Shown here one piece after another: positions 23,251 through 34,951 of a stretch of DNA of 64,000 nt (position 1 is the stretch's first letter; each line of letters opens with the position of its first letter). Where the stretch lies: contig CM046881.1 in assembly GCA_025667525.1 (NCBI GenBank), forward strand, positions 497,695,627 through 497,759,626, in the 5' to 3' direction. Under the pieces are notes generated by a model that searched no databases, was not told the origin of the DNA, and saw only the letters and a list, made by a program, of their open reading frames with translations. This stretch comes from Glebionis coronaria (Eukaryota; Streptophyta; Magnoliopsida; Asterales; Asteraceae). Position numbers and translations under genes: made by a program.

Positions 23251-26200
23251 CAAGGCTTCGACATGTAGGCTCTAAAACTTGACCTATGACTAGTGGGTCG
23301 TCATCAGGAGCTTCCTAAGACAACGCTTGTTATACCACGTATTTATGTTTTCAGCACCTTGTTGTTTTAACCATGATGTTTTCAGCACCTTGTTGTTTTA
23401 GCCATGATGTTTTCATCAGTATTGCTTTTACTATTACGGACTAAACAACCGTCATCCATACTTAGTTACGTGTCATGGCTTCATGCACGATGTTCCTTGT
23501 GAACTGTGGCTAATGTGAACTGAAACCAGTAGTTCATAATTGGTCACATAAATTTTTTTTCCTGTTAAGTTTGACAGCTGAGTTTCATTTATTTATTCCA
23601 TGTATCATTGTCGCAGGAATTATGACTAAGTAATGGTTGGTACAGGACTGGCCCTATTTAGTCGCATGTGCTTTTATCGAAACTTTTAACTTTAGGAATG
23701 ACCCATAGGCGTCCCCTCGCCATGTCTTTTGTTTTGGGTAAACTGACCATAGGCGTTTACCCTCGCGCATATAAAGGTTTTTATAAACTGAATCATGCAT
23801 TTACGCACTATTTTCACGCATAAAATTTTTCGCATGATTTATTAGCATAATTTTTTTTCATGTCCCCTCATAAGTTATTATGTTTTATGTCAAGTATGTT
23901 TTCATATTGTCATGGTTAACTTCAGTTTCATGCTGATTATGTTATATACTCCTTCATGTTAAGTTGTTTCACATTTTCTTCATGCTCATTTCGTCTTCAT
24001 GATTGATTACGTCTTACGTCTCTTTTGTTGTTTATGCTTTCATGCAAGACACTGTTGGAATTCATTTAAATCCTGCTTTCATGATAGTCATGGTTGGTTT
24101 TCATTAATCATGCTTTCTGGAAAATCATCGTTGAATTCATTTAACAACAGGTTAGCGTTTCTCTATGCAACCAGAATGAGGTATAGACTGGCTTTGCTAG
24201 GTTATCATGATGGTCTTTCTACCGTTTAACCAATCTTTTCCCTGTAAAGTCATGACAGATGATCGACCCATATCGATCATTTCATGTGTATTCCATGTGT
24301 ACCACATATACCGTATTCCATGTGTATTACACGTACTTTGATCTAGGTGTATTTTACCTCCAATGCTCTACGAGTATTCGCTATTCGATTCTAAATCATC
24401 TCAGGTGTACTCCACTTGTTGATACTCTAAAAGATTGTTGATGCCGCTCATAGCTTGGAGATGTTACTAAGGGTTGATGCTGCGGATGTTGGAGACACTA
24501 CGATATGCTGATGTTGTTCACAACCTGGAGATCTTACAAGACGAAGACAAAGGCGTTAGATCAAAGAGATCGGACGAGAAGATGCTTCACCACCAGATGA
24601 TTTCCATCAATCATTGTCCCTAATTCTTAGTTACATGTCACACGTCATTCAGTTGTCGTTTCAGTCATATGAGTGAAGACCGGTACCAGCTGGAAACTCA
24701 GCTGAATAGTTACATAAATCAGAGTCATGCGAATGACCGTCATGGAACTGACAAACAAGACGATAGTAACCACTACTATGACAACAACTATACTAACAAT
24801 CGCAATCGAAGCTCTAGCCACGGACGTGATCAAAAATACAAAGGATCAGTAGTCCAACCGATCCGCCAATTCTGGCATATTAACCTAATATTTGTGGTTC
24901 TATTCGTTTCACACCTAGAGACATGTCAAGACACCAGTCAAGACACATGTCATGCTTATATTTTACAAGACACGAGTTAAGACACATGACTCATTTCCAA
25001 TTCTGGAACATCCCTAAGGAATTCAGGGTACCCTCCAAAGGGTATATCCAATTTGTGGTGCCATATATTAAACGGGCCACAAGAATTTCAGTACCATCAC
25101 CGGCGTATCTGTGAGACCTGTCACATTTGCTCGTTGACACTTTCATCTTTTGCACCCATATTTCATATATTCATGACCATAAAGGATGCCATTCGTATCC
25201 CCCATGTATACAAAGGTTTCCTTCAGCCTAAGGATGAGATCTAAGCTGCTAACGCATTACCTCAGATAGATACGGGTTGAATTTAATCCTAATCATGGAC
25301 TACAAGCAGCACACCCTGCTATGATTCATGATTTTGTACAGTAATATACAGGCTCCTGAATACACTTAGCATGGTTTTCCATCAGGAAAAGCTGTATAAA
25401 TTATCTATGCTTCCCAAGCACGTGCTTTGTTATCTATGAATACTAAAATTTCTAGCTGTCAGTTAAGACATGACCACTGAAGTTCCTTTTACGCATAACC
25501 AGGCGATTATTCCAAAATCTTCCCATACATTCCAAAAGAACCTTCAAGGAGAAGGACGGTAACATGAGATTATGTGTCGACTACCGTCGAGTTAAAACAA
25601 ATCACCATCCATAACCGTTATTCTCCTCTACGTATTGACAACATGTCCAATCGACTTTAAGGTGTAAATCACTTTTCCAAGATTGGATTCATGATCATGC
25701 TGCCAATAGTGGTAAGTGAAAGAGCAGGACATTTTCATGACTGCTATTCGTACACGATTCAGTCATACTAGATTCATGATTTTGTATTAGTCTCATAAAT
25801 GCTCTAGCATCATTATGGACTTAATAAAATGAGTTCCCATGAACTCATAAACAAATTCATCAGTGTTTTCATCGAGGACAACCTGATTTTCTCTAAGTCT
25901 AGAGAAGAGCAGTAAGACCATATTTGCACTATGTTGCAAATTCTATGACAAGAGAAATTTCACCCTGAAATTTTCCAATCTAAATTTTGGTTGATTACAG
26001 TGACACGCTGAATCACGTGTATTCTCACGGTTATTCTTACCATGACTCAGCTTATTTATAAAGGTGAGAACCCTACACTACGTTAGGTGTTCCAAGAAAA
26101 TCCTACGCTAAGAGAAGTTTAATCTCGGAGACTTATAGTTCCGTAAATTTCTACGTATCAAGTTTCTACAAAGCAAGATATAGTTTCGTCATATCTAAAG

Positions 26201-27376
26201 TACCTGACATACCAACAGGCTAAGATAGAACACCAACTGACTAAGATGTTTCTCCACCAGCAGAAATTGTGAATAGAAATGGGACAAGATCTCCATGTAT
26301 TTCGGTCACCAGATTAACGCAAACTCATAAGAAGCAAGATGCTATTTGGGTTATTGCCAACAGTTTGATCAAGTCTGCATAATCCTTACATCCGCAAGGA
26401 TTTCAAGAACCAACAGATAGATCAGACATGTTCTAGCTAAGGCGCATCCGATCACTTGGTAATCTCTCAGCTATCGGGCCAGACAAAGGTTCACATTGTG
26501 CTCCTTATTTACGTTCACGTCCTTGTTCTAATTTCACGACTTGCCTTCACGCTCACGTTCATGACACTATTCACGTTCATTATCGTATCCTGGCCTACGA
26601 TTGTATGTTCATTTTCGTTCTAGATGTTTTGCAAGAACTTGAGAGACCAGACTCAAGTTTAGTAAAACTCTCTATCCTCAGACAGACGTTTAACGTCACA
26701 TTCCACGTCTCACCTTATAGCGTTTGGTGCTACCGCCGTCGTATTTCATGTTCACGATATGTTTCACATGTCACGTTCTCATATCACGTTCACGATATGT
26801 TACACGTATCATTGATCACCATATGTTCTCTTATTACACTCACCATATCTCCACGTATCACGTTCACAATTGTTCACGTATCACGTTCACAACTGTTCAC
26901 GTACTACGTTTCAGTATGCCTCGCGCATTATTGCTAAGACAGGACTAATATCAGTTAGTCTAAGTTATTTTATATCATAACGTTTCATTTACACTTGCAC
27001 GTTAATTCTTATCCACTCGAGCAGATTCATGTTGATCTATCTTATGTTGATGAACCAGAAACTTTCTGTATCTCAACCAAAAGTCATGAAGACTAGTATT
27101 GTTATTTCCGCCAAGACCGTTTAGAGGACCGTTCTGGGCGGGAAGCCACTTGGAATGAAGGAGTACATCCGGACTTCTTATTCGTTTTCTCTTAGCGATT
27201 AGATACGTCCTTTCAGTCACGTCACGTTCCATGTCCTTTCAAGACATGTCACGTTCCACGTTCCTTCTACCATTTCACCTGCATGTCCTTTTATCTTACA
27301 TACACTCTCAGTTTGATTTGGGTATGTTTCTCTCTCAGTTTACTTTATCTATAATTCGGGGACGAATTATTCTTTT
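23251..27376 (+). pseudogene. Ty3-B interior: eroded gag-pol
   Basis: No frame exceeds about 110 codons. From about 25549 I read KEKDGNMRLCVDYRRVKTN (Ty3 RT KKDGxxRxCVDYRxLN), then near 25860-25910 SVFIEDNLIFSKSREEQ in place of VFIDDILIYSKSxEEH, so one active-site aspartate pair is altered. Near 25965-26000 FHPEIFQSKFWL resembles the RT KCEFWL segment. Around 27120-27190 a rearranged integrase tail (GPF, EATWNEGVHPDFLF) is visible. RT before integrase fits Ty3/gypsy order. A polar Asn/Asp/Arg-rich stretch at 24669-24860 may be what is left of Gag. 26500-26930 is filled with TCACGTTCAC-like repeats. Confidence 0.75.
26740..26930 (+). repeat. Degenerate TCACGTTCAC repeat block
   Basis: Many close variants of TCACGTTCAC/ACGTATCACGTTCACAA. 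Two adjacent 23-bp units are clear between about 26860 and 26910. It lies in the eroded interior of Ty3-B. Probably a local tandem expansion. Confidence 0.55.
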
Positions 27377-27389
27377 AGGGGGGAAGAGT
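27377..27389 (+). other. Ty3-B polypurine tract
   Basis: AGGGGGGAAGAGT immediately before the TGTAAAACCC of the 3' LTR. It primes plus-strand cDNA synthesis. Confidence 0.85.
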
Positions 27390-30300
27390 TGTAAAACCCG
27401 CATGCTTTTACCATGAACAGTACACTAATAATCGTACGTATAAGATTACAACTTTCCTTATATAACATGAACACGAATCACGAATGTTAATTACAAGAGT
27501 TACATAAGTGTTATTACACGATAAGTATTATGCACGTGTTAATGTACGATAATAAGTACGTACGTGGTAATACACGATAATTATAATTATATTCAGAACA
27601 TCTAAAACACAATCATTTGAACCACGTACATATATTAATACACGATAAATAATAATTACGTATTATAGATATAACATGAACAGTTAAACAAGAACTACAC
27701 GAATATTTAAAATACACGAACACGTTAAGTATTCATTTAAACACGACAAGTATTACGTAAACTAATATTACGTATAACATGTGAAGTTATTACAAGATAA
27801 ATCACGACATAAAAATACGCGAACCCGAGTATGTATTTAACTAAGCGCATATTTTAAACAAACGTTTTACGTGTGGGCTTCGGGCTGGCTGTTTAGACAA
27901 GCGAAAGAAAGGGGAGTGGGCCAAGCCCCAAGGTGGGCTCGTGTAATACAAATACACGGGGGGGGGGGGGGGGGGGGGGGGTTGTATGGTTTGTTTAGAC
28001 AACATACAATCTCATGAAACCCTATAACAAAACCAACAGCCGTAGTTTTTTTCCTTTTGTTCTTCTTTGCCACCGTCTACCACCACAAGAAATAGGAACG
28101 TGGGTTTTAGGGATCGAGGTTGAGGATTCGTTTGTTTTCCTAAACCCTAAATGAAACAAGTTAACATCAATGACGTTATTATGTTTTTTGTTTGATTTTC
28201 TTTTGGGTAATCGATCAGAATCCGTTTGATGGGAATTAAAAGCATGATATGTGTTAGTAAAACCATGGTAGGATCGGGGTGGTTTGTCTTGGGTCTCGAC
28301 TGCACACAAACCGAGAGTCAAGAGACACTCGGTGGTAAATTAACCTCACCAGCTGCAACCCCAAAAGGGGTGTTGGCTTGGTTTGTTTCTGACGAGGGAA
28401 ACACAACCCCAACAGGGGTGCGTTTGGCCTATCAGTGGCAACGGCAGAAGGGGGTGTTTGTTCAGGCAGTGGGAACCGAGACCTTGTGGTCTCGGTGGGA
28501 TTTTACAGTAAGCAGGGGAAAGCGGCTACTGCCGGTGGCAGTAACACAACTGACAGGGGGAAAATGGTAGATTAGGGGGTGTTTTGTTTTTGATTTAAGA
28601 CAGGCTTGAGGGACTGTTTGGCTAAGGGTTTAAGAAACAATTAAGGGGCTGTTTGGCTCGGCTTATATGTAAACACAACACGGGTTTTCACGGGTTCGGT
28701 TTATGACACGTTTTAATAAAATAATACATGGGTTAGGGTTATTATTTTTACAAGTTTAATTAGCTTTACATGTATATTAATTTACAAGGTAATTAAATTA
28801 ATAAAACATGACTTATAATTACAAGATTAATTAAATTAATTTAGCATGCTATATAATTAATTTAATTTAGACATGACTTAGGTTAGTTATTATTAGTAAT
28901 AATACATGACTTTAACCTAAGTATTTTATGATTTAATTTAGACTAAAGTAATTAATTAATTGCTAAATCATGACATTTAATTAATTAATTTTCATGACTT
29001 AGGTTATATTAATAATAAATATTAATACATGTTTTAACCTAAGTATATTATACACTTAATTTAATTAAATCATGTTTATATTTAATTAAATCTTATAACC
29101 TATAGTTTATTTAATTTACATGTTATAATTAATAAACTATACTATTAATCACATGACTTAGTATAATTAATCAGTAAAACTAAGCTTATATTATTTAGCT
29201 TATTAATCTAGCTTATTTCTAATTATAGAAACTTTCTATTTCAGGAAAACTTACTATTTTTAGAAACTTTCTATTTGTAGAAACTATTCCATTTTAAGAA
29301 GTAAAACTATTTTTGGAAACTTTCTATTTTTGAAAACTTTCTATTTTAGGAAACCTGCTATTTTTAGAAAGTTACTTATTATTACACAACGAGTATAATA
29401 ATACAAGAAATACAAGTAATACTTAATCAGAATATCCAGAATACATGATAAACACGACATAACGATAAAATCAGTAAAACAAGACATGGACATATAAACA
29501 TCTAACACATGATATAAAACAAGTTACGTACACAGTAATCAGAATACTTATACACATATATTATCTATGTAGCATTAGTGAGATCGAAGTAGGAATCTCT
29601 TCCGTTCGTCTTCTTTGCTCACTGGACACAAGGTACAGATTTTCCGTCCTTTTAGTATGGACATTCTTCCTTATTAGGATTCCCCGTATGCAGCCAACTG
29701 TTTTCCTAGTATATGTTTTATATGTTTTTGAAAGCTTATGTTTAATTAGATACCTAAAGCCATATACATGCATGACCAGTTTCACCTAGTTATGGAGGTA
29801 CCATAACCATAACACTGGAGGAACCAGTGTTATGACTTCACCACAGCGGAGTGATAGCTCGTGGCGTCCCTTCAGCTTTTGTCCATATTATTATTATCAT
29901 GTGGGGCGTATGGGTGCATCATAGGCTACATGTTTTTTTAGATTATTCAAGTTAATGTGGTGTGTGTCTTGCATCCTTCACAAGGAGTCGATCCCTCCTA
30001 CCCAGAAACTTATATTAATTAGAGGCACCCCTCTAATTGCATGACGAGGTCACCCCTTCAAGTATTCATGCACGTTGATATTTCATGACCTATATTGGCT
30101 AATGGTAAACACGTTAAACAGTTTTATGAGATAAACATAAGGCTTTTCAAACTATAAAACCAGTTTTACTAAGTACTACCAGGTTTTCCAGGACTTATTC
30201 ATTTCCGCTGCTATATGTTTTACATGCTTATATTATTCATTCCATGCTTGTATACCCGTGCACTGAGCGTTATGCTCAGCCGTTACTTTCCTTTCCATGT

Positions 30301-30580
30301 CCCAAAACGGCAGGTACCCAAGGACTGACTCAAGCTTTTGGAGGACGTGCATAGGATGGAAGCTGCCATAGACTTCTTTTCCTTTTGCCTTCATATATTT
30401 TTGCTTGTTTTCTTCATTCATTTCATATACTTTATTTATGTTTTGCGCTTATGTTTGGGAACCGATGTTTGATGCCGATTTCCCTATGGTCATGTATGTT
30501 TTACTACATATTACCTTACATGCTTTGATGACACTCCATAATTACGCGTAACGGTCCACTTATCAAAGTGGGTTGTTACA
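27390..30580 (+). repeat. Ty3-B 3' LTR (3,191 bp)
   Basis: Same termini and internal order as 3150-6349: G-rich block, AT-rich inverted repeats, shortened minisatellite, hairpin at 30263-30279. It differs from the 5' LTR by many transitions, small indels and an expanded poly-G run. Confidence 0.92.
27958..27981 (+). repeat. 24-base poly-G run
   Basis: Uninterrupted G run in the 3' LTR. The 5' LTR has a short mixed G-run with an A (about 3713-3726) at the same place, so the tract expanded after insertion or is partly a sequencing or assembly error. Confidence 0.8.
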
Positions 30581-30585
30581 AAACA
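30581..30585. repeat. Target-site duplication of Ty3-B, right copy (aaaca)
   Basis: Identical to 3145-3149, after which the Sire-A ORF3 reading resumes in phase. Confidence 0.93.
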
Positions 30586-32548
30586 AGTGTGTCTAATACT
30601 GGTGAAATGAACATTGTTGAAGATCCAAGTACTGCTAAGCCAACTAAACCGACTGCAAGTACTGCTGACATTGTTGAAGACCTAAGTACTGCTAAGCCAA
30701 CTAAGCCGATTGCAATTACCGCTGGTGATCATCCTTCACTAGAAAGTCAAACTCCTTTTGGAGAGGATGAGACTTTAGCACAATTACTGCGTGACTTAAG
30801 AAAGAAGAATTCTGTTGAGAAGAATAAACAAGCAGAGGCAGAGAAAAAGACATAACAAGAAGTTCTTGCCAAAAAGGATCAAATTTAAGGTAAGAAAGTT
30901 CAAGCTTCACACCCCACTAAAGGTATTGTTATTCAACAACAAGCTGATGAGGAAAGACCTTCCAAGCTGAAGAAGAAGCTACCTAAGATTAATCCAAAGG
31001 ATAAGGGGAAGAAGCAAATATTGTCAAAATCTGAGAATGAAAGTGATTCAGATGATGATATAAGCAAAGTCATGTACATATTTAATCAATTGGACCATGA
31101 TGAGGAATATGCTTTCAGAGTGCAAGCACAACTTCGTGAAGAAGAATTACAAGAAGAACTTGCAGCAAAGAAGCATTTGCTAGAAGCTAAGAGAATACAA
31201 CAAGAATGGAACATACAAGAGTATGATAGGATTCAAGATGAATTACATGCAAGTGAGCTTCTTGCAGACTCATTGATAGCTGAAGAGAGAGATGCTTATG
31301 ATGAAGAAGAGAAATCAAAGTTGATTGATGATCTGTAAGGGAGCAACAAAGATTCTTTGCTGAAAAAAGAAGAAGAGAAAAGATTAAGCCTCCAACTACT
31401 ATGCAGATTAGGAATCAAATGATGAATTTTCTTAAGAGAGTTAAGGGTTTTACTCATATTTAGTTGGTCAAGAATTTTTTTGAAGAAATCAAGACTTTGT
31501 ATGAGCAATATAAGAGAACTGAATTGAATTTTGTTGAGATTGGATCTAAAGTAGATAGAATAGCTGTTGAAGAGCTTAAAAGACATCTGCAACAACAAAG
31601 GCAATTTGGAAGTACTCCTAGAATTGAGCCAAGTACTGCTGAACCTACAAATGCATCTCCAACTATCAAGACCACTTATGTGAGGAAGAATAGAAAGGAG
31701 AAGGTAAGTTCAAGGGAGGAAGAGACTGCTCAAAGAATGAACGAAGGATTTGAAGCTCAAGATATTGCTCAGACTGAAAATGTACAAGTAGTACATACAC
31801 AGTCAACAGTACTTACAATAGTACATACTGAAGAGACGATACATACAAACTTAGAAGAGGGTTCAACAGAACATGAGGGAATCTCCAAGGGTGTTAAAAG
31901 GAAAAGGTCAACAAAGACAAAGAAGAAAGCCAAAAGGGCTAAATCAACAGCAAAAGATAGTGATAATGATGAGAACTTGAAGAAGTACATGAAGATTGTA
32001 AAATTTGAAGATCAATGTATTGATACAGAGATTTTTGGAAAGAGATCATCTATTGCTAAATGGATTTACTCTATGTCTCAAGGACTTGAACTTCATGGAA
32101 TTCAAAGAGCTGATGGCACAACAAGGATATTTAGACTTTTAGAGGATATTCTTCATATTCTTGACAAACAAGATATTCAGGATATTTTCAGGTTAGTTCA
32201 AGAAGCCAGTACAGGTAAAACTAAAGTATCACTATTATATAGGGAATTACTCTTTATGTATGAGCAACATAACTATGATCAAGAAATGTTGAAGGGATTA
32301 GAGAATCAGGTACCTAGTTACTGGAGATATTATAGGTCATGTGGATTGCATATTTTGGATATAGATGATGTTACATACTATATGCTGCAAGAGAAGACTT
32401 ACCCATTCCAAAGAAGATTGTTGGAAAGAATGTTCGAACAACAATTAGAAGTGACAGAAGAATATGTTGATGCTTTGGAGTTGATCAGAATGGTTAAATA
32501 ACAAATCAAGGATTTGAAAGATGAGGAAGAAGCTGAGAAAGAGCCTTA
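30586..32548 (+). pseudogene. Sire-A ORF3, 3' portion
   Basis: Continues ORF3 after the insertion: SVSNTGEMNIVEDPSTAKPTKP with a repeated EDxSTAKPTKP motif, a Lys/Glu-rich coiled-coil-like stretch (31060-31340: EEELQEELAAKKHLLEAKRIQQ), then the longest intact piece, 31464-32501 (345 codons). That piece contains an NLS-like basic block (GVKRKRSTKTKKKAKRAK), an acidic DSDNDEN patch and a C-terminal domain (VPSYWRYYRSCGLHILDIDD, EKTYPFQRRLLERM). Stops fall at about 30853, 30886, 31461 and 32499, with a frameshift near 31335. The basic block suggests a nucleic-acid-binding or nuclear protein, but function is unknown. No membrane segment. Confidence 0.8.
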
Positions 32549-32614
32549 AGTGTTTGACTTTCAGTCACACTTCACAAATGGTTCTCAGTTCACCATGTCT
32601 AACACACATAAGAA

Positions 32615-32940
32615 CTGGCTAGTCCATATGCAAACGGTTTATGGTAAAGACTTCTCAAATCTGTTGAAAGCTGATAGTTTTCTTAAAACTATATGGTTCT
32701 AACTCACCTTGTTTCGAGACAAAGAGTTGGCTAGTCCTAGTCAAACGGTACTAGGTAAAGACTTCAACAAATCCATTGATGGTTGACAATTTACCAAAAA
32801 TTGTAAGGTTATCAGTACAACTTATTCTTTATGAATAAAGTATTGGCTATTCCAGAGTGTACGACTAACTGGTAAAGAATTTATCAAATTCGTTGATTTC
32901 TGGTGATTTGTTAAAAATCATGAAGCCAATACAAATTGGT
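32615..32940 (+). repeat. Three degenerate about 115-bp repeats, each with a hairpin, in the Sire-A 3' region
   Basis: Units start at about 32615, 32727 and 32843 with (T/C)TGGCTA, then a GGTAAAGA-TT motif, then a short hairpin: ATAGTTTT/AAAACTAT (32674 on), ACAATTT/AAATTGT (32785 on), TGATTT/AAATCA (32903 on). Stem sequences differ while pairing is kept. No coding potential. The rest of 32549-33346 holds nothing else I recognise. Confidence 0.7.
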
Positions 32941-33336
32941 TTTTGTTGTTAACTGTTTTATTTCAGGTATGAAGATTGCAAGCAAAGAAGTATTCAAAGA
33001 AGAAAATACTTAGAAGGTTTTGTCTCATCAAATCAAGACTGAAGTTCATGATTCGGAGTTCACAGATTTAACTCAAAGAAGACAATTACTGATGTTGCAA
33101 AGAGAAATGAATGTTTAGAAGACACAAAGAAGATCATAGTTTGAAGACAAAGATGATATTCATGATGTTTGAAGATTATCTTATCAGAAGACGATCTACA
33201 TTGAAGTGTTTGGCTACATTCAGTTGGATACAAATTACCAAGTTCAATCCAAGGATGAAGGAAAGACTGAAGACATGTATTTTAAATACATCCAGTACAA
33301 GAGAGACAAGAAGACAACAAGTTATCATTCTTGTTT

Positions 33337-33346
33337 AGGGGAGGAT
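33337..33346 (+). other. Sire-A polypurine tract
   Basis: AGGGGAGGAT directly before the TGTTGGG start of the 3' LTR. Confidence 0.85.
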
Positions 33347-33823
33347 TGTTGGGAATTATTTGTTAAGTGTTAAGTACCGTCAGTTTAATTGAAGTACTAT
33401 TAGTGTTACATAAGTACCGTTAGTATTAACGTGGTACATAGTAAGTAATGTTACATATAAAGTAAGTACTGCTATACTGATTAGGACGAATATATATTTG
33501 TATAAGATATGTCATAGTTATAGTTAGAGAATATCTTATGTGATATACTTAAATAGTTAGAATATTGATAATATATCGTCTGTGATATAGTTATCTTTAT
33601 AGAATATTCTAAGGTTTCTACGGTTCCTTACTCTATAAAAGGAACAAAGGTACAATGTCTTTCATGTACCTCATTCAAGTCGATTAATAAGAGAATCGAA
33701 TAGTTAAAAGTAATTATGTTCGTCTGTGCTTTATAAGTTAGATTCTACATAACTTATTTAGTGTTAGTAAGAGTGCGCAAAGTGTTTTAGTTTGATTACA
33801 AACTACTATACTAATTCTTAACA
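33347..33823 (+). repeat. Sire-A 3' LTR (477 bp)
   Basis: Begins TGTTGGGAATT and ends AATTCTTAACA, imperfect terminal inverted repeats with TG...CA. TATA box TATAAAA at 33634-33640. The U3 part carries several GTACCGTTAG-like motifs shared with the spacer before ORF3. Confidence 0.88.
33634..33640 (+). promoter_or_regulatory. TATA box of the Sire-A LTR
   Basis: TATAAAA in CTCTATAAAAGG context, 288 bp into the LTR, separating the motif-rich U3 from R/U5. Confidence 0.7.
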
Positions 33824-34160
33824 GAATATAGATCCAATCAAAGGGATCAACATCGCACTTGCTAATTTAACTGCTAGTTTACAAAAAGATGTCAATGAAA
33901 CTAGAAAGCGTCAAAAGCAATTAAAGAAGGCAAACACAGCACTCACTCAAAACTTTGAAGAAAGCAAAGTCGCTCTTATAAAATCTAGTGAGACCATTGA
34001 TTGTTATAGGACTCAACTTCTTCAAAGAGACAAAGAGCTTAAGGGGTACGAAAGTCGTTTAATTAACGTTAAAAATGATGATTTTGAAAATAAATACAAC
34101 GAAGCTCTTGCCTTGTTAACTAAAGAAAAACGTCAATTTAATGTTTTATTAAGTGATGAA
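33824..34160 (+). pseudogene. Copia-F: Gag coiled-coil fragment, cut on both sides
   Basis: An uninterrupted frame from about 33829 to 34160 reads as a heptad-rich peptide (ANLTASLQKDVNETRKRQ, QLKKANTALTQNFEES, QLLQRDKELKGYESRL). It resembles the coiled-coil part of Sirevirus Gag, comparable in style to the N-terminal Gag region of Sire-H. It is bounded left by the Sire-A LTR and right by LTR-D, so it is the oldest layer of this stack. The remainder of its element is presumably outside the window on either side. Identification rests on composition and style only. Confidence 0.55.
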
Positions 34161-34951
34161 TGTGATAACCCGAATCCGAGGTCATAATTTAATATTATTT
34201 TACGAATAATTTTGAAATTTTCAATGAGCTTGAATGATATGACGGTTGATGGTTTTATTTAAAACCGACGTCGGAAGTCTTATTTTTCCTTTTACTAATA
34301 GCGAGGATAATTAGTAATCATGATATCGACGGATGCCCGAGCTTTTACGTTTTATTATTTGTTGCTTCAATATTTGTATTTTTGGCGTTTTTATTTTTAA
34401 TTGCGTATTAAGTCGTACCGGGACTATATTAATATCATATTTTGAGTGCGTTTTAATTTTTGAAAAGTATTTTTACGAAAACCGAGCCTCGTAAATGTTT
34501 TCAAAATTGAAAATTTATATTTTCTACCTTTTAAACTAATTTATTTCATTTTGGACCAAAACTATCACAAATTGGCAAAACAAGTGCCTCCACCCACCAT
34601 ATATAAAGTTTTCACCTAACTTTTTTTTCACATAGTATACATCACCACCAAGAACTCCATCTCTCTCTTTCTTTTTCTCTTTACGCCGTGATTCTAACAC
34701 CCCTTTACCATCAAAATTCTTCCATTTCTATTATGATCTAACAAAAAACAAAGTAAGACCCATCTCTAGAATTCAAAGAGGATTCTATTGGTATTATTTT
34801 TAACCATATGCAACAACTTTTGAAATTTTGATATGATCTAAGGTGGTTTGATCTATATTCATGATAGATAAATGTTGTCAGTGATGTTAAAAATGGTTTT
34901 TAAGTTTGCATGTTTGAATTTTTGAGTGGGTAATTTTCGGATGATTATTCA
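34161..34951 (+). mobile_element. LTR-D, first segment (relative of the Ty3-C LTR)
   Basis: Starts TGTGATAACCCG and is followed by GGTCATAATTTAAT, which is shared with the Ty3-C LTR start (minus strand). Further shared blocks include GACGGATGCC, the TATA box TATATAAA at 34600-34607 and the leader after it. Interrupted at 34951 by Ty3-E. The second segment is at 47084-47630. Confidence 0.8.
34947..34951. repeat. Target-site duplication of Ty3-E, left copy (attca)
   Basis: attca before TGTGACAATCCG, repeated at 47084-47088 after GGGGGTGTTACA. Confidence 0.93.

Larger units (their letters stand above)
3150..30580 (+). mobile_element. Ty3-B: decayed Ty3/gypsy-type LTR retrotransposon carrying Ty3-C
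   Basis: TGTAAAACCC...GTTACA LTRs at 3150-6349 and 27390-30580, primer site TGGTATCAAAGCC at 23238-23250, polypurine tract at 27377-27389 and 5-bp duplication aaaca on both sides. Without Ty3-C the element is about 10.5 kb, with a 4.2-kb interior. The interior keeps only eroded traces of Ty3 RT and integrase. LTRs differ by roughly 5-6% in the segments I compared, with several indels (3,200 against 3,191 bp). It split the ORF3 of Sire-A. Confidence 0.92.
1..33823 (+). mobile_element. Sire-A: Sirevirus-like Ty1/copia element, 5' part outside window, interrupted by Ty3-B
   Basis: The visible part runs pol C-terminus (RT-RNase H), spacer, large extra ORF3, 3' non-coding region, polypurine tract, 3' LTR. 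RT followed by RNase H with no integrase after it is the Ty1/copia order. An additional long ORF between pol and the 3' LTR is the hallmark of the Sirevirus lineage. The ORF3 reading resumes correctly across Ty3-B once one copy of aaaca is removed, which proves the two parts are one element. The base after the 3' LTR starts gaata (33824-33828), so the missing 5' LTR should be preceded by gaata. Multiple stops and frameshifts make this copy defective. Its right flank is the Copia-F Gag fragment. Confidence 0.85.
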
